This document shows, piece by piece, positions 6,488-15,076 of a DNA stretch of 28,374 bases. The translations under genes and the position numbers were made by a program. Under the pieces are notes generated by a model, which was not told where the DNA came from, ran no database searches, and was given only the letters and a program-made list of their open reading frames with translations. Positions within the stretch are counted from its first letter, which is position 1, and each line of letters starts with the position of its first letter. Source of the stretch: Lachnospiraceae bacterium (lineage in GTDB: Bacteria; Bacillota; Clostridia; Lachnospirales; Lachnospiraceae); the NCBI GenBank assembly GCA_009774615.1, contig VSOC01000041.1, forward strand, positions 1 through 28,374, in the 5' to 3' direction.

Positions 6488-7876
6488 TTATCGATTCGAG
6501 AGATATTCATGAATTCCTTTAGCGCCTGCTTTTCCTGCTTCCATAGCAAGAATTACCGTGGCTGCACCGGTTACGGCATCGCCTCCGGCGTAGACGCCTT
6601 CTTTGGTGGTTCTGCCATTGCCCTCGTCGGCAATGATACACTTCCATTTATTGGTTTCCAAACCTTCGGTTGTTGAGGAGATCAGCGGATTCGGTGAGGT
6701 TCCCAGGGACATAATCACCGTGTCCGCTTCAATCTCAAAATCCGATCCGGGAACTTCCACCGGCCTTCTTCTTCCCGAGGCGTCCGGCTCACCCAGTTCC
6801 ATCTTCCTTACCACCATGCCCTTTACCCAGTCGTTTTCATCGGTTAAGATTTCCACCGGGTTCGTCAGCAGGTTAAAGATAACGCCCTCTTCCTTTGCAT
6901 GGTGCACTTCTTCCACACGAGCAGGGAGTTCAGCTTCGGAACGGCGGTAAACGATGTGTACCTCCGCCCCCAGACGAAGGGCTGTTCTTGCCGCGTCCAT
7001 GGCTACATTTCCGCCGCCGACCACGGCAACCTTCTTCCCCCTCATAATCGGGGTGTCATAGTCGTCGCGGAAAGCCTTCATCAGGTTATTCCGGGTCAGG
7101 TATTCATTGGCAGAAAATACACCGTTTGCATTTTCCCCGGGGATTCCCATAAACTTGGGAAGTCCTGCGCCGGAACCGATGAATACCGCTTCAAAGCCTT
7201 CTTCCTCCATCAACTGGTCAATAGTTACAGATTTTCCGATAATCACATTGGTTTCGATTTCCACGCCGAGTTTTTTAACATTTTCCACCTCATGGCGGAC
7301 AACTTCAAGCTTTGGCAGACGGAATTCCGGGATACCGTAGGTTAATACGCCGCCCGGTTCATGGAGGGCTTCAAAAATCGTCACTTCATAGCCTAATTTT
7401 GCCAAATCCCCGGCACAAGTCAGTCCTGCAGGGCCGGAACCAATCACGGCTACCTTGTGACCGTTGGTTTTCTCCGGTTTTGCAGGAACAAAGCCGTTTT
7501 CTCTGGACCAGTCAGCGACAAATCGCTCTAACTTACCGATGGAAATAGGCTCACCCTTAATTCCGCGGATACATTTCCCCTCGCACTGGCTTTCCTGCGG
7601 ACACACACGGCCGCAAACTGCCGGAAGTGCCGAGGCCTCGGCAATAATTTCTGCTGCCTTCTGGAAATTCCCGCCCTCGACTTCTTTGATAAAACCGGGA
7701 ATATTAATGGAAACCGGGCAGCCGCTGACACATTTGGCATTGTTCTTGCATTTTAAACAGCGGGACGCTTCTTCCATGGCTTCCTGTTCATTATAACCCA
7801 GACAAACTTCTTTAAAATTCGCAGCGCGTACTTTCGGTTCCTGTTCGCGCACAGGCACTTTCTTTAATACATCCAT
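6488..7876 (-). CDS. nfnB: NADPH-binding large subunit of NADH-dependent ferredoxin:NADP oxidoreductase (NfnB)
   Basis: The product is 462 aa and cytoplasmic. Homologues are often labelled glutamate synthase small chain (GltD/GltA), but the adjacent NfnA partner and the absence of a glutamate synthase large subunit point to electron bifurcation: NADPH oxidation coupled reversibly to reduction of ferredoxin and NAD. Two iron-sulfur clusters are suggested by Cys40, 43, 49, 53 and Cys88, 92, 98, 102. FAD binds at the GSGPAG motif (146-151) and NADP at the GGGNVAMDAART region (287-298). The ATG at 7876 overlaps the nfnA stop by one base (TAATG), implying translational coupling. Length and cofactor motifs are normal for the family. 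The terminator at 6446-6481 follows. Confidence 0.9.
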   Translation of the reverse strand: MDVLKKVPVREQEPKVRAANFKEVCLGYNEQEAMEEASRCLKCKNNAKCVSGCPVSINIPGFIKEVEGGNFQKAAEIIAEASALPAVCGRVCPQESQCEGKCIRGIKGEPISIGKLERFVADWSRENGFVPAKPEKTNGHKVAVIGSGPAGLTCAGDLAKLGYEVTIFEALHEPGGVLTYGIPEFRLPKLEVVRHEVENVKKLGVEIETNVIIGKSVTIDQLMEEEGFEAVFIGSGAGLPKFMGIPGENANGVFSANEYLTRNNLMKAFRDDYDTPIMRGKKVAVVGGGNVAMDAARTALRLGAEVHIVYRRSEAELPARVEEVHHAKEEGVIFNLLTNPVEILTDENDWVKGMVVRKMELGEPDASGRRRPVEVPGSDFEIEADTVIMSLGTSPNPLISSTTEGLETNKWKCIIADEGNGRTTKEGVYAGGDAVTGAATVILAMEAGKAGAKGIHEYLSNR

Positions 7877-8766
7877 TAGTTGTCACCTCCGCAATGTCCG
7901 CATCCTCCGTGATGGGTATCGCCCTCCTGGGCTTTTAACATGGCACGTCCCTCGGCTGTCTTATACATCTGCTGACGCTTCATGGCTTCGTCAAAGTTGA
8001 CCAGATGGCCGTCAAACTCCGGTCCGTCCACACAGGCAAATTTCACCTGATCACCCACCGTCAGCCGGCAGGCCCCGCACATCCCTGTCCCGTCAACCAT
8101 AATCGGGTTCATGCTGACAATAGTAGGAAGCCCCAGTTCCTTCGTCAGCTTGCAGACAAACTTCATCATAATCATCGGGCCAATCGCCACGCACACGTCA
8201 TAGTTCTTTTTCTGAACCTCAACCAGATCTTTGATCACATCAGTAACCATGCCCTTGCGCACATAAGAACCGTCATCCGTGGTTATGTAGAGGTTCCCTG
8301 CGGCTTCCTTCATCACATCTTCCAGAATCAGCAGGTCTTTATTTTTTGCACCCACGATAACATCGACATCGATTCCCCGCTCACTCATCCACTTTACCTG
8401 AGGATAAACCGGTGCAGCACCTACACCGCCGGCGACAAATAAATACTTTCTCTTCTTTACTTCTTCAAGATCTTCATGGACAAATTCGGAAGGCTGGCCA
8501 AGAGGTCCTACAAAATCCTGAAAAGCATCGCCCGCCCTAAGATTTGCCATCTTTAACGTCGAAGCCCCCACCGTCTGGAAAACAATGGTAACAATACCCT
8601 TTTCCCGATCAAAGTCGCAGATCGTCAGCGGAATTCTCTCCCCTGCCTCATCCATTTTTACAATTACAAACTCACCTGGCTGGCATCGTCCGGCAACCCT
8701 GGGGGCTTGTACATCCATCAGATAAATCTTATCTGCCAGCATCTCTGCTTTTAAGATTTTATACAT
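7876..8766 (-). CDS. nfnA: NADH-binding small subunit of NADH-dependent ferredoxin:NADP oxidoreductase (NfnA)
   Basis: The product is 296 aa with an FAD-binding domain, an NAD-binding domain and a [2Fe-2S] segment related to PyrK, the dihydroorotate dehydrogenase electron-transfer subunit. The cluster region reads VDGTGMCGACR with later FACVDG: Asp225, Cys230, Cys233 and Cys245. Asp in place of the first PyrK-type Cys is known for characterised Nfn proteins. With NfnB it would link the NADH, NADPH and ferredoxin pools. The ATG at 8766 follows AGGAGG by 6 nt; the GTG 15 nt upstream lies in the ribosome binding site and is rejected. The last 12 residues (HHGGCGHCGGDN) are a His/Cys-rich tail of unknown role. 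It begins 20 bp after the epimerase-like gene. Confidence 0.9.
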   Translation of the reverse strand: MYKILKAEMLADKIYLMDVQAPRVAGRCQPGEFVIVKMDEAGERIPLTICDFDREKGIVTIVFQTVGASTLKMANLRAGDAFQDFVGPLGQPSEFVHEDLEEVKKRKYLFVAGGVGAAPVYPQVKWMSERGIDVDVIVGAKNKDLLILEDVMKEAAGNLYITTDDGSYVRKGMVTDVIKDLVEVQKKNYDVCVAIGPMIMMKFVCKLTKELGLPTIVSMNPIMVDGTGMCGACRLTVGDQVKFACVDGPEFDGHLVNFDEAMKRQQMYKTAEGRAMLKAQEGDTHHGGCGHCGGDN

Positions 8767-8786
8767 CTCTTTCCTCCTCACCTTCG

Positions 8787-9671
8787 TTAATGAATTTCAA
8801 TCACATAATCTGCAGTAAATTCCTGTCCGACAGCCAGTTTCATCACACCCTCCCGGTCCGACAGTTCCCCGTTATAGCCTGCCTTGTCACAGCGCCCAAA
8901 CCAAGGTTCTAGGCAGACAAAGGGATGTGTTTCTTCCATCGTCCACACGCCCATGTACGGTGTGCGGAAAGAATGAACGGTCACATAAGGCTCATCCCCC
9001 GGAAGCAGCAGGCTGATGGTTTTCACCTGCCCCTGATCAAAGATATAGGTCAATGCCCGTTCAAAAAATCCCGGGGTAATCGCTGCCTTTCCTTCATTTA
9101 ACACCAAAAGGTCGGACAGTTCGTCAACCTGAAAACCGTCTTCATCCGGTGCCTGAAAATGCACGGGGCCTTCCTGATGAAAATCCAGGGTAAAATCATG
9201 AACACCTAAGCCTTCCGGAGTTTTAAACGCAGGATGCCCGCCCAGCATAAAATATAAGTCCTTATCTCCGGGATTGACCACCTTCCACATCACGCGGATC
9301 TTGTTATCCTCCAGGCGATGTCCGGTTTCTAGGCGAAAAGAGAACGGATAGACTTCCCTTGTTTTTTCGGTATCGGATAGGCCATACCAAACTTCCCGAT
9401 CCGTTTTCGACAATAAGCTAAACTCCATATCCCGGGCAAAACCATGGGCAGACATCGGATAGCGCGTTCCCTGGTAATGGTAAGCGCCGTCTGCGCACTT
9501 TCCGATAAAAGGAAATAATATCGGTGCATGGCGTCCCCAGATTTCCGGCCTTCCCTCCCACAAAACTTCGCGGCTATGCTTTTTATCATAAATCCGAACC
9601 AGTTCCCCGCCTTGGGAAGCAATTTCTATCCGCAAATCTGCATTTTCCAACATTGTTCTTGCTTCATTCAT
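8787..9671 (-). CDS. Aldose 1-epimerase family protein (LacX-like)
   Basis: The product is 294 aa, a galactose-mutarotase-like beta-sandwich enzyme that probably interconverts sugar anomers in the cytoplasm. Candidate catalytic residues are His76 (SAHGFARD), His146 (GGHPAF) and Glu255 (CLEPWFG), matching the two His and one Glu expected in the family. There is no signal peptide. The ATG at 9671 follows GGAGG by 8 nt. It is the first gene of a unit with nfnA and nfnB and has its own good promoter. The link between a sugar epimerase and an NADPH/ferredoxin enzyme is not explained by known pathways. The real substrate is unknown, since LacX-like proteins are poorly characterised. Confidence 0.88.
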   Translation of the reverse strand: MNEARTMLENADLRIEIASQGGELVRIYDKKHSREVLWEGRPEIWGRHAPILFPFIGKCADGAYHYQGTRYPMSAHGFARDMEFSLLSKTDREVWYGLSDTEKTREVYPFSFRLETGHRLEDNKIRVMWKVVNPGDKDLYFMLGGHPAFKTPEGLGVHDFTLDFHQEGPVHFQAPDEDGFQVDELSDLLVLNEGKAAITPGFFERALTYIFDQGQVKTISLLLPGDEPYVTVHSFRTPYMGVWTMEETHPFVCLEPWFGRCDKAGYNGELSDREGVMKLAVGQEFTADYVIEIH

Positions 9672-9699
9672 TATGATTTCCTCCGTTCAGGATAGTTCT

Positions 9700-9728
9700 A
9701 CTATAGCACATCTTTTTAAAATATACAA
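9700..9728 (-). promoter_or_regulatory. Promoter of the epimerase-nfnA-nfnB unit
   Basis: On the minus strand there is a -35 TTGTAT (9723-9728), a 17-bp spacer and a -10 TATAGT (9700-9705), about 30 bp upstream of the ATG at 9671. Confidence 0.7.
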
Positions 9729-9746
9729 TATTTTTTAGGTAAAAGT

Positions 9747-9770
9747 TAAAAATCTAACAAATTTTTAGAT
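9747..9770 (-). terminator. Weak AT-rich terminator after dihydrofolate reductase
   Basis: ATCTAA (9752-9757) pairs with TTAGAT (9765-9770); on the minus strand the stem is followed by UUUUU. The stem is short and AT-rich, so efficiency may be low. It lies 48 bp past the stop of the gene ending at 9818. Confidence 0.4.
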
Positions 9771-9817
9771 ACTTTTTTCTCTGGCTGTTGTTTTTATCGG
9801 CATTTTGACCTGTTATT

Positions 9818-10351
9818 TCAGGTTCGATTTTCTGTTTTTTTCTTCATCCGCTGCTTTAGCTTCGACTTTCGGCAGTACATCCGAAACTCATAGCACAGAT
9901 CAAAACAGGTCTGTTCTTCACTCGCCGCAGCTAATATCCAGTCCGGATGCTCATCCAGATTCGGGAAATAGGTATCTGCCTGGTAGGCGTAATCCATCCA
10001 GGTAATGTGGGCTGTATCACAAAAAGGAAGAAACTGCCGGTAAATTTCCTCTCCCCCGGCAATAAAAATATCTTCTGCCGGATAGCTTTCACATTCCTTC
10101 AGTACTTCCTCCACACTCCCAAGAACCTTGGCACCTTTTACGGAATAGAAAGGATCTCTGGATAAAACAATGTTTATCCGCTTTGCCAGAGGCTGCCCCC
10201 CAGGAAGGCTTTCTAAGGTCTTCCTTCCCATTACCACCACCTTGCCTGTAGTTTCTTCGCGAAACAGCTTCCGATCCGCCGGAATATCCGCCAGTGTCTT
10301 TCCCTGATACCCTATCGCCCAGTTTTTATCCACGGCTGCTATAATGTTCAT
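9818..10351 (-). CDS. folA: Dihydrofolate reductase
   Basis: The product is 177 aa. It reduces dihydrofolate to tetrahydrofolate with NADPH. Family motifs are clear: MNIIAAVD at the start, WAIG at 11-14, IPAD with the catalytic acidic residue Asp26, the NADPH-binding VVMGRKTLESLP (39-50), and IAGGEEIY (97-104). The Trp that usually precedes the catalytic loop (Trp22 in E. coli) is replaced by Ala21, a divergence that may affect substrate and antifolate binding. A Lys/Arg-rich tail of about 15 residues follows the core. The ATG at 10351 follows GGGAAAAG. It lies 103 bp after the ThyX-like gene, a gap with a strong hairpin and no promoter I recognise, so the two genes are probably one unit. Confidence 0.92.
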   Translation of the reverse strand: MNIIAAVDKNWAIGYQGKTLADIPADRKLFREETTGKVVVMGRKTLESLPGGQPLAKRINIVLSRDPFYSVKGAKVLGSVEEVLKECESYPAEDIFIAGGEEIYRQFLPFCDTAHITWMDYAYQADTYFPNLDEHPDWILAAASEEQTCFDLCYEFRMYCRKSKLKQRMKKKTENRT

Positions 10352-10398
10352 CTTTTCCCTGTTACACCTCGATTCTTCTGCGGGTTTACTTTTGACCG

Positions 10399-10447
10399 TG
10401 CGCCCGGCAGACTTTTATTTATGATGGTGTACTCACCTGCGGGCGCA
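10399..10447 (-). other. Intercistronic hairpin between the ThyX-like and DHFR genes
   Basis: On the minus strand TGCGCCCG and CGGGCGCA form a perfect 8-bp GC-rich stem, extended by CAG/CTG with one bulged C, around a loop of about 26 nt. No U-tract follows, so it is probably not a terminator; it could be an mRNA processing or stability element that sets the expression ratio of the two genes. Confidence 0.65.
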
Positions 10448-10454
10448 TAGAGGT

Positions 10455-11075
10455 TTACTCTGCAATAATCAGTTCCTTTCCATAGGGCAGGGAAGCTATC
10501 CAGTCACAGAAGCTGTGCCATTCCTGCAGTTTATGGTCTTTTCTTGCATAGTAAATATTAATCAAAGTTTCATAATTCAAGCTGCAGGTCCGCATCTGGT
10601 TATAGCTGGACGGAAGAAGCTGAATCATATCGTACCAGTCCTCTTTTTTCTTTCCCTCTTCCAGATAGCGCAGGCGGATCTCCTCCAGCTTTTCAATCAC
10701 CTGATCCATAAATGCCAAAGTGGGTTCCGTCATATGATCGGTACTGAAATCCTCACGCGAAAAGGGCTTGCTGTGAATTTTATGCATGGTGCTGGTCGAA
10801 TTCGCAACCGTTCCTACCTTATAAGTATCATATTCTTTCCACCAGTAAAGCGGCGCTGTAACATCTGCAGATACCATCACCTGACGTAAAAACTTCCGGT
10901 GATCGCTCCCTGCCCGGCGCAGCCGCACGGCAAGATCCAAATCATTCGGCCCCAGAATATACTGATGATTTTCGTCGTAATAACTGTCCATCCGACTCCA
11001 GCTGTTTAAGGGATTTCTGGCTCCCCGCATGGCGTTTTCCAGATTCATCACACTGAAACGCTCTATTTTTATCAT
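10455..11075 (-). CDS. ThyX-like protein lacking the RHR signature
   Basis: The product is 206 aa. ThyX is the FAD-dependent thymidylate synthase. Compared with the T. maritima enzyme as I remember it, the order of segments matches: DLDLAVRLRRAG, then VSADVTAPLYWWKEYD, then LLPSSYNQMRTCSLNYETL with an Arg (Arg162) that ThyX conserves, then YARKDHKLQEW with Arg178 and His181. The hallmark RHRxxS segment, which holds FAD and dUMP, is replaced by DTYKVGTVANS (83-93), so normal thymidylate synthesis is doubtful. I also recall very similar proteins in gut phages and Firmicutes, unnamed. The ATG at 11075 follows GAGGGG. Its position directly upstream of DHFR suggests a folate or pyrimidine role. 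It may bind nucleotide without catalysis or use altered chemistry. Confidence 0.65.
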   Translation of the reverse strand: MIKIERFSVMNLENAMRGARNPLNSWSRMDSYYDENHQYILGPNDLDLAVRLRRAGSDHRKFLRQVMVSADVTAPLYWWKEYDTYKVGTVANSTSTMHKIHSKPFSREDFSTDHMTEPTLAFMDQVIEKLEEIRLRYLEEGKKKEDWYDMIQLLPSSYNQMRTCSLNYETLINIYYARKDHKLQEWHSFCDWIASLPYGKELIIAE

Positions 11076-11112
11076 GAACTTCCCCTCACTTCCTTGTCGC
11101 GTACTGTGTTTG

Positions 11113-11140
11113 ATTATACAGGATTACATAAAAATTTCAA
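11113..11140 (-). promoter_or_regulatory. Promoter of the ThyX-like/DHFR unit
   Basis: On the minus strand there is a -35 TTGAAA (11135-11140), a 16-bp spacer and a perfect -10 TATAAT (11113-11118), 38 bp upstream of the ATG at 11075. Confidence 0.75.
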
Positions 11141-11181
11141 TCCTTTTCCTTTACCAAAATTTTCGCTTAAACCTTCCGTTC

Positions 11182-11261
11182 CTGTTCATATTTCACAACT
11201 TCACCGCAGCAAACCGCATTACTGTTTATCTTTCACGGCTTCACCGCAGCAAATTGCCTCC
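11182..11261. repeat. Diverged 40-bp tandem duplication spanning the addA stop codon
   Basis: Positions 11182-11221 and 11222-11261 align over 40 bp with about 31 identities, sharing the 15-bp core CTTCACCGCAGCAAA. The right copy encodes the last residues of AddA; the left copy contains the stop codon and untranslated sequence. Forty is not a multiple of 3, so the left copy is out of frame. Confidence 0.85.
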
Positions 11262-14200
11262 TGAAGACGTAAAGAATAAATCACAGCCTCCTTCACCGGC
11301 TTTCCCGTCACCTGCGTTAATGCCCGGATATAGTACTTCATCTGCACCTGATAGCGCTCGAAAAGTTCCTCTTTATTTTCCACGTAATCCGTCTTATAGT
11401 CTACAAGAAGCAGTCCGTCCTCTTCCTCGGCATAAGCGTCAATCATTCCCTGGATTAGTACCAGTTCCTCAGATTCTGCCAGTCCCATCTCCCGGGCAGG
11501 TATGCCAATCATAAACTGCTGTTCCTTAAAAAGCCGCCCTTCCTTTCCTGCCTGCGACAATCGTTTTCCCAAATCGCTCTGGAAAAACTTCCATATCGAA
11601 TGTGCATTGACAAGGTTTCTCGCCTCCCGGGAAATCCGTCCTTTTTCCATAAACAGGTTCAGCTGTTTTTCCACGTCCTGCACCGTTTCGCACTCCCAGC
11701 CATTTAAAAGTTCCAGTGCCCGGTGATAAGCCGTCCCCCGCAGAGCACCGCGTCCAAAGCGGCGTTTTTCTTTTTTCTTTTCCTCCTCTGCTGTTAGCGT
11801 TTTCTCCTGCATTCCTTCGGTTTCCGCTAAAATTTTTTCGGCGGCTTTTTCGGAAAACAGTTCTGCTGCCCTGCCGCTTTCTTCCTCCTGACTGCGCCGC
11901 TTAAGTTCAGATACCGACATCATGGCGTAGAGTTCTGTATCCGCAGCATAAGGATATTGATAATTCATGGCATCTTCCAGTGCCTGATGATAGTCCCTGT
12001 GATAGATCACTCCTTCCGGCTGGTTTAACAGCATTTCCCTGGAGGTCTTTTTCTCCATCTGGCGCAGGACTTCCGTACCGATAAAAGAAGCCGCGGCTGC
12101 CTGATGGCATAAAATCGTCCCCTGTGTCTTTGGAAGCGCCATAAAGATCCAGTCCAGATAGGAGCCGGCCCCCATCAGCAGGGTGAAGGGTACAGCTTTA
12201 TTCTCTCCTGTCCTTGGCTTTGCCCGCCGCCCGGTATAGCCGGTAAAGCGCTGAAGTTCTCCTTGTTCGTCCATTTCAATCCCATATTTTTCCAACTTGT
12301 TGGCTAAATACGGATCGGTAGCGGTCATAATCAGTTTTTCCTTTGCCCGGGTCATCGCCACGTAGAGAACACGGAGTTCTTCTCCTAAACCTTCCAGATC
12401 CATTCTCCGCTTTAATACCTGTTTTTTCAGGGTAACACTTTTCAGCCGCAGATCCAAATCCAGATAATCTGCTCCCACGCCGAAATCCATATCAATAAGC
12501 AATCGCCCATAAACATCCCGCTTATTAAATTTCTTTCCCATTCCTGCCAGAATTACAACCGGAAATTCCAGACCCTTGCTCTTATGGATGCTCATAATCC
12601 GCACCGTTCGATCTTCGGCACCAGCCACCGCCGCCTCCCCAAAGTCCGTTTCTACCTTCTTCAGCCGCTCCACATAACGAATAAAATGAAACAGTCCCTG
12701 ATAGCTGGTCTGTTCATAGGCGGCGGCCTTTTCAATCAGAAGATCCAGATTCGCCTGACGGGTTTCTCCGGCGGGCATGGCGGAAACATAGGCATAGTAG
12801 CCCGTTTCCCGGTAAATCACTTCCAAGAGCTGGTGCATGGGCAAAAGTCCGGACTGGTAACGGAAGGTTTCTAAAAGATCCCGCAGATATAAAGCTTTGG
12901 CACAGATACTTTCTTCCATCCCCTTTTTTTCTCCCAGGAAATTTTCCCCTGTCTTTTCTGCTTTTCCCAGCCATAGCTTCCAGGCTCCGTAAATCCCTCG
13001 ATCCTGACGTTTTTTTGCCCTTTTTTTATAGCCTGCCATCATCCACGCCAGTTCTTCGTCCGTCATTCCGACAATGGGCGATTTCATCACGGCAGCCAAA
13101 GGAATATCCTGAATTGGGTTATCAATCACCGCCAGAAGGCTTAAGATGGTTTCCACCTCCGTCGTATCAAAATACCCCGCCTGGGACTGCGCGTAAGCAG
13201 GAATTCCTTCGTTCATCAGCCCATTAACGAACACCTCGGCCCACCCGGAAAGACTGCGCAGCAGGATAACGATGTCACCATATCTTGCCCGGCGGTAGGC
13301 ATTTTTTTCCTTATCCCAGATCATAATGCCCGTCTTGGGGTCGGTGAGCCGCCGGATTTCCCGGACAGCCAGCTTTACCTCGATCTCCCGGCTGGTAAAA
13401 TCCCTGGCCTCTTCATCTAAACGCGAAAGTTCTTTGGTTCCGGTATCCACAAGAAAAAGTTCCGTCGTATAAGCATCATCCGCCAATACTCCATGTTCTA
13501 TTCCCGCACCAGATGCTGCGCTTATCCCTTTTGCACACATATCCAGGCTGCCTTCTATCGGCGCAAACACCGCCCCCGGATAAAGGGCTGTTTCCTTCGT
13601 ATAGCGGATTCCTCCCAGACTTCGCCGCATAATCTGATAAAATACCTGGTTGATGCTCTCTAAAACCTGACTGCGGCTCCGGAAATTCTTCTGCAGCACA
13701 ATCTTCTGCTTCTTCCCCTCTTCAACCGAATACTGATGATATTTTTCCAGAAATATTTCCGGTCTGGCCTGGCGGAAGCGGTAGATGCTCTGCTTAACAT
13801 CGCCCACCATGAAAATATCCGGCCGTCCGAATCTCTCCCCGGAAAGCGCCCGCAGAAGCTCCTCCTGCACATAGTTGCTGTCCTGGTACTCATCCACTAA
13901 GATTTCCCGATACTTTTTGCTCAGTTCATCCGCCACCGCCGAAAAACTGCCCTCCTGGTAGAGAATCTCCAGGGCATAATGCTCCAAATCGCCAAAATCC
14001 ACCAGGTTCCTATCCTTTTTCGCCTGTTTATAGCGCCCTGCAAATTCTTCTGTCAGAGAAATTAATTCCTCAACCACCGGCGCACAGCCTAAGATTGCCT
14101 CCCGAATCTCCTCTTCGCTCTGGGAACAATACTGATCCCTGCACTTATTAACAGCTTTTTTCACCCGATCCCTTATCGACGAGGCAAACTCTTTTTTGGT

Positions 14201-15076
14201 CTTATCGATATCCTTTTTCCGAATCGGGGTCAGCTTTCCAAAACCGGCATTAATCAGCCGCTCCTGAAGTTCGGAGAAATCACAGGAAGAGCCAATGCGG
14301 CGGATCATCTCCCGATCCTCGCGAATGGTGGGCAGATAGGGTTCCGGCCCGTCCGGTTCCTGGCAGATATCCAAAACCTCGTCAAGCTGCTCCCCAAACT
14401 CCTCCATCTGCCGGCGCACATCGACTAAAAGAAACTGCATCCAGGAACTTTTCCCAAATTCCTCAGCCCCTTCCCTGGCAAACTCCTTCCGGCACTGGTT
14501 CAGCCATTCCTGCGGCCAGGGATGGCTTACGGAAAAATGGTACACCTGTTCAATTACGGATTCTATTCCCATATCCGTCTTTCCGCTCCCGTAAGTTTCC
14601 ACAAACTGTTCAAACCGTTCTCCGCCCGAAGCATATTTCTCTTCTAAAAGTTCCGCCATCACATCCGCCCGCAGAAGCATTAACTCCCCTTCATCGCCCA
14701 CCCGGAACGAAGGGTCGATCTCCAGGCTTGCATAATGATTGCGGATCAGCGAAAGACAGAAACTGTCAATCGTCTGGATCTGCGCATGAGGAACTAAGGC
14801 AGCCTGAAGGCGCAGGCGTTCATTCTCCGGATCTTCCTCCTGTTTTTTGGCAATGGCCTTACCGATCCTTTCCCGCATCTCTGCTGCCGCCGCATTGGTA
14901 AAGGTCATCACCAGAAGTTCATCTAAATCCACCGGGTCCTGCCCATCCGTCACCATTGCCACAATGTGTTCAACAAGAACCGCCGTCTTTCCGCTTCCGG
15001 CGGCCGCCGATACCAAAAGATTTCGGTTTCGGCTGTCAATTACCCGCTGCTGATCCTCAGTCCACTTTACTGCCAT
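11219..15076 (-). CDS. addA: ATP-dependent helicase/nuclease subunit A (AddA)
   Basis: The product is 1285 aa, a UvrD/Rep-type superfamily 1 helicase fused to a RecB-family nuclease; with AddB it resects double-strand DNA ends for RecA-dependent repair. The Q-motif region WTEDQQRVI precedes Walker A (SAAAGSGKT, 23-31, Lys30). Motif II is VDEYQD with Asp395 and Glu396. Motif IV/V/VI features such as FRSRSQV, IHKSKGLEFPVV and LYVAMTRAKEKL are present. The C-terminal nuclease has His1118 (TAYHRAL), Asp1226 and Lys1228 (LVDYKTD). Length is close to other AddA proteins. The ATG at 15076 follows GGGAGG and lies inside the 3' end of addB (20-nt overlap), so the two are co-translated. No terminator is evident downstream; the tail has undergone a small tandem duplication. 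Confidence 0.97.
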   Translation of the reverse strand: MAVKWTEDQQRVIDSRNRNLLVSAAAGSGKTAVLVEHIVAMVTDGQDPVDLDELLVMTFTNAAAAEMRERIGKAIAKKQEEDPENERLRLQAALVPHAQIQTIDSFCLSLIRNHYASLEIDPSFRVGDEGELMLLRADVMAELLEEKYASGGERFEQFVETYGSGKTDMGIESVIEQVYHFSVSHPWPQEWLNQCRKEFAREGAEEFGKSSWMQFLLVDVRRQMEEFGEQLDEVLDICQEPDGPEPYLPTIREDREMIRRIGSSCDFSELQERLINAGFGKLTPIRKKDIDKTKKEFASSIRDRVKKAVNKCRDQYCSQSEEEIREAILGCAPVVEELISLTEEFAGRYKQAKKDRNLVDFGDLEHYALEILYQEGSFSAVADELSKKYREILVDEYQDSNYVQEELLRALSGERFGRPDIFMVGDVKQSIYRFRQARPEIFLEKYHQYSVEEGKKQKIVLQKNFRSRSQVLESINQVFYQIMRRSLGGIRYTKETALYPGAVFAPIEGSLDMCAKGISAASGAGIEHGVLADDAYTTELFLVDTGTKELSRLDEEARDFTSREIEVKLAVREIRRLTDPKTGIMIWDKEKNAYRRARYGDIVILLRSLSGWAEVFVNGLMNEGIPAYAQSQAGYFDTTEVETILSLLAVIDNPIQDIPLAAVMKSPIVGMTDEELAWMMAGYKKRAKKRQDRGIYGAWKLWLGKAEKTGENFLGEKKGMEESICAKALYLRDLLETFRYQSGLLPMHQLLEVIYRETGYYAYVSAMPAGETRQANLDLLIEKAAAYEQTSYQGLFHFIRYVERLKKVETDFGEAAVAGAEDRTVRIMSIHKSKGLEFPVVILAGMGKKFNKRDVYGRLLIDMDFGVGADYLDLDLRLKSVTLKKQVLKRRMDLEGLGEELRVLYVAMTRAKEKLIMTATDPYLANKLEKYGIEMDEQGELQRFTGYTGRRAKPRTGENKAVPFTLLMGAGSYLDWIFMALPKTQGTILCHQAAAASFIGTEVLRQMEKKTSREMLLNQPEGVIYHRDYHQALEDAMNYQYPYAADTELYAMMSVSELKRRSQEEESGRAAELFSEKAAEKILAETEGMQEKTLTAEEEKKKEKRRFGRGALRGTAYHRALELLNGWECETVQDVEKQLNLFMEKGRISREARNLVNAHSIWKFFQSDLGKRLSQAGKEGRLFKEQQFMIGIPAREMGLAESEELVLIQGMIDAYAEEEDGLLLVDYKTDYVENKEELFERYQVQMKYYIRALTQVTGKPVKEAVIYSLRLQEAICCGEAVKDKQ

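Noticed and set aside
6488..7876. Glutamate synthase small subunit (GltD) as the name for the gene
   Set aside because: There is no glutamate synthase large subunit nearby and the gene is coupled to an NfnA partner, so NfnB is the better reading.
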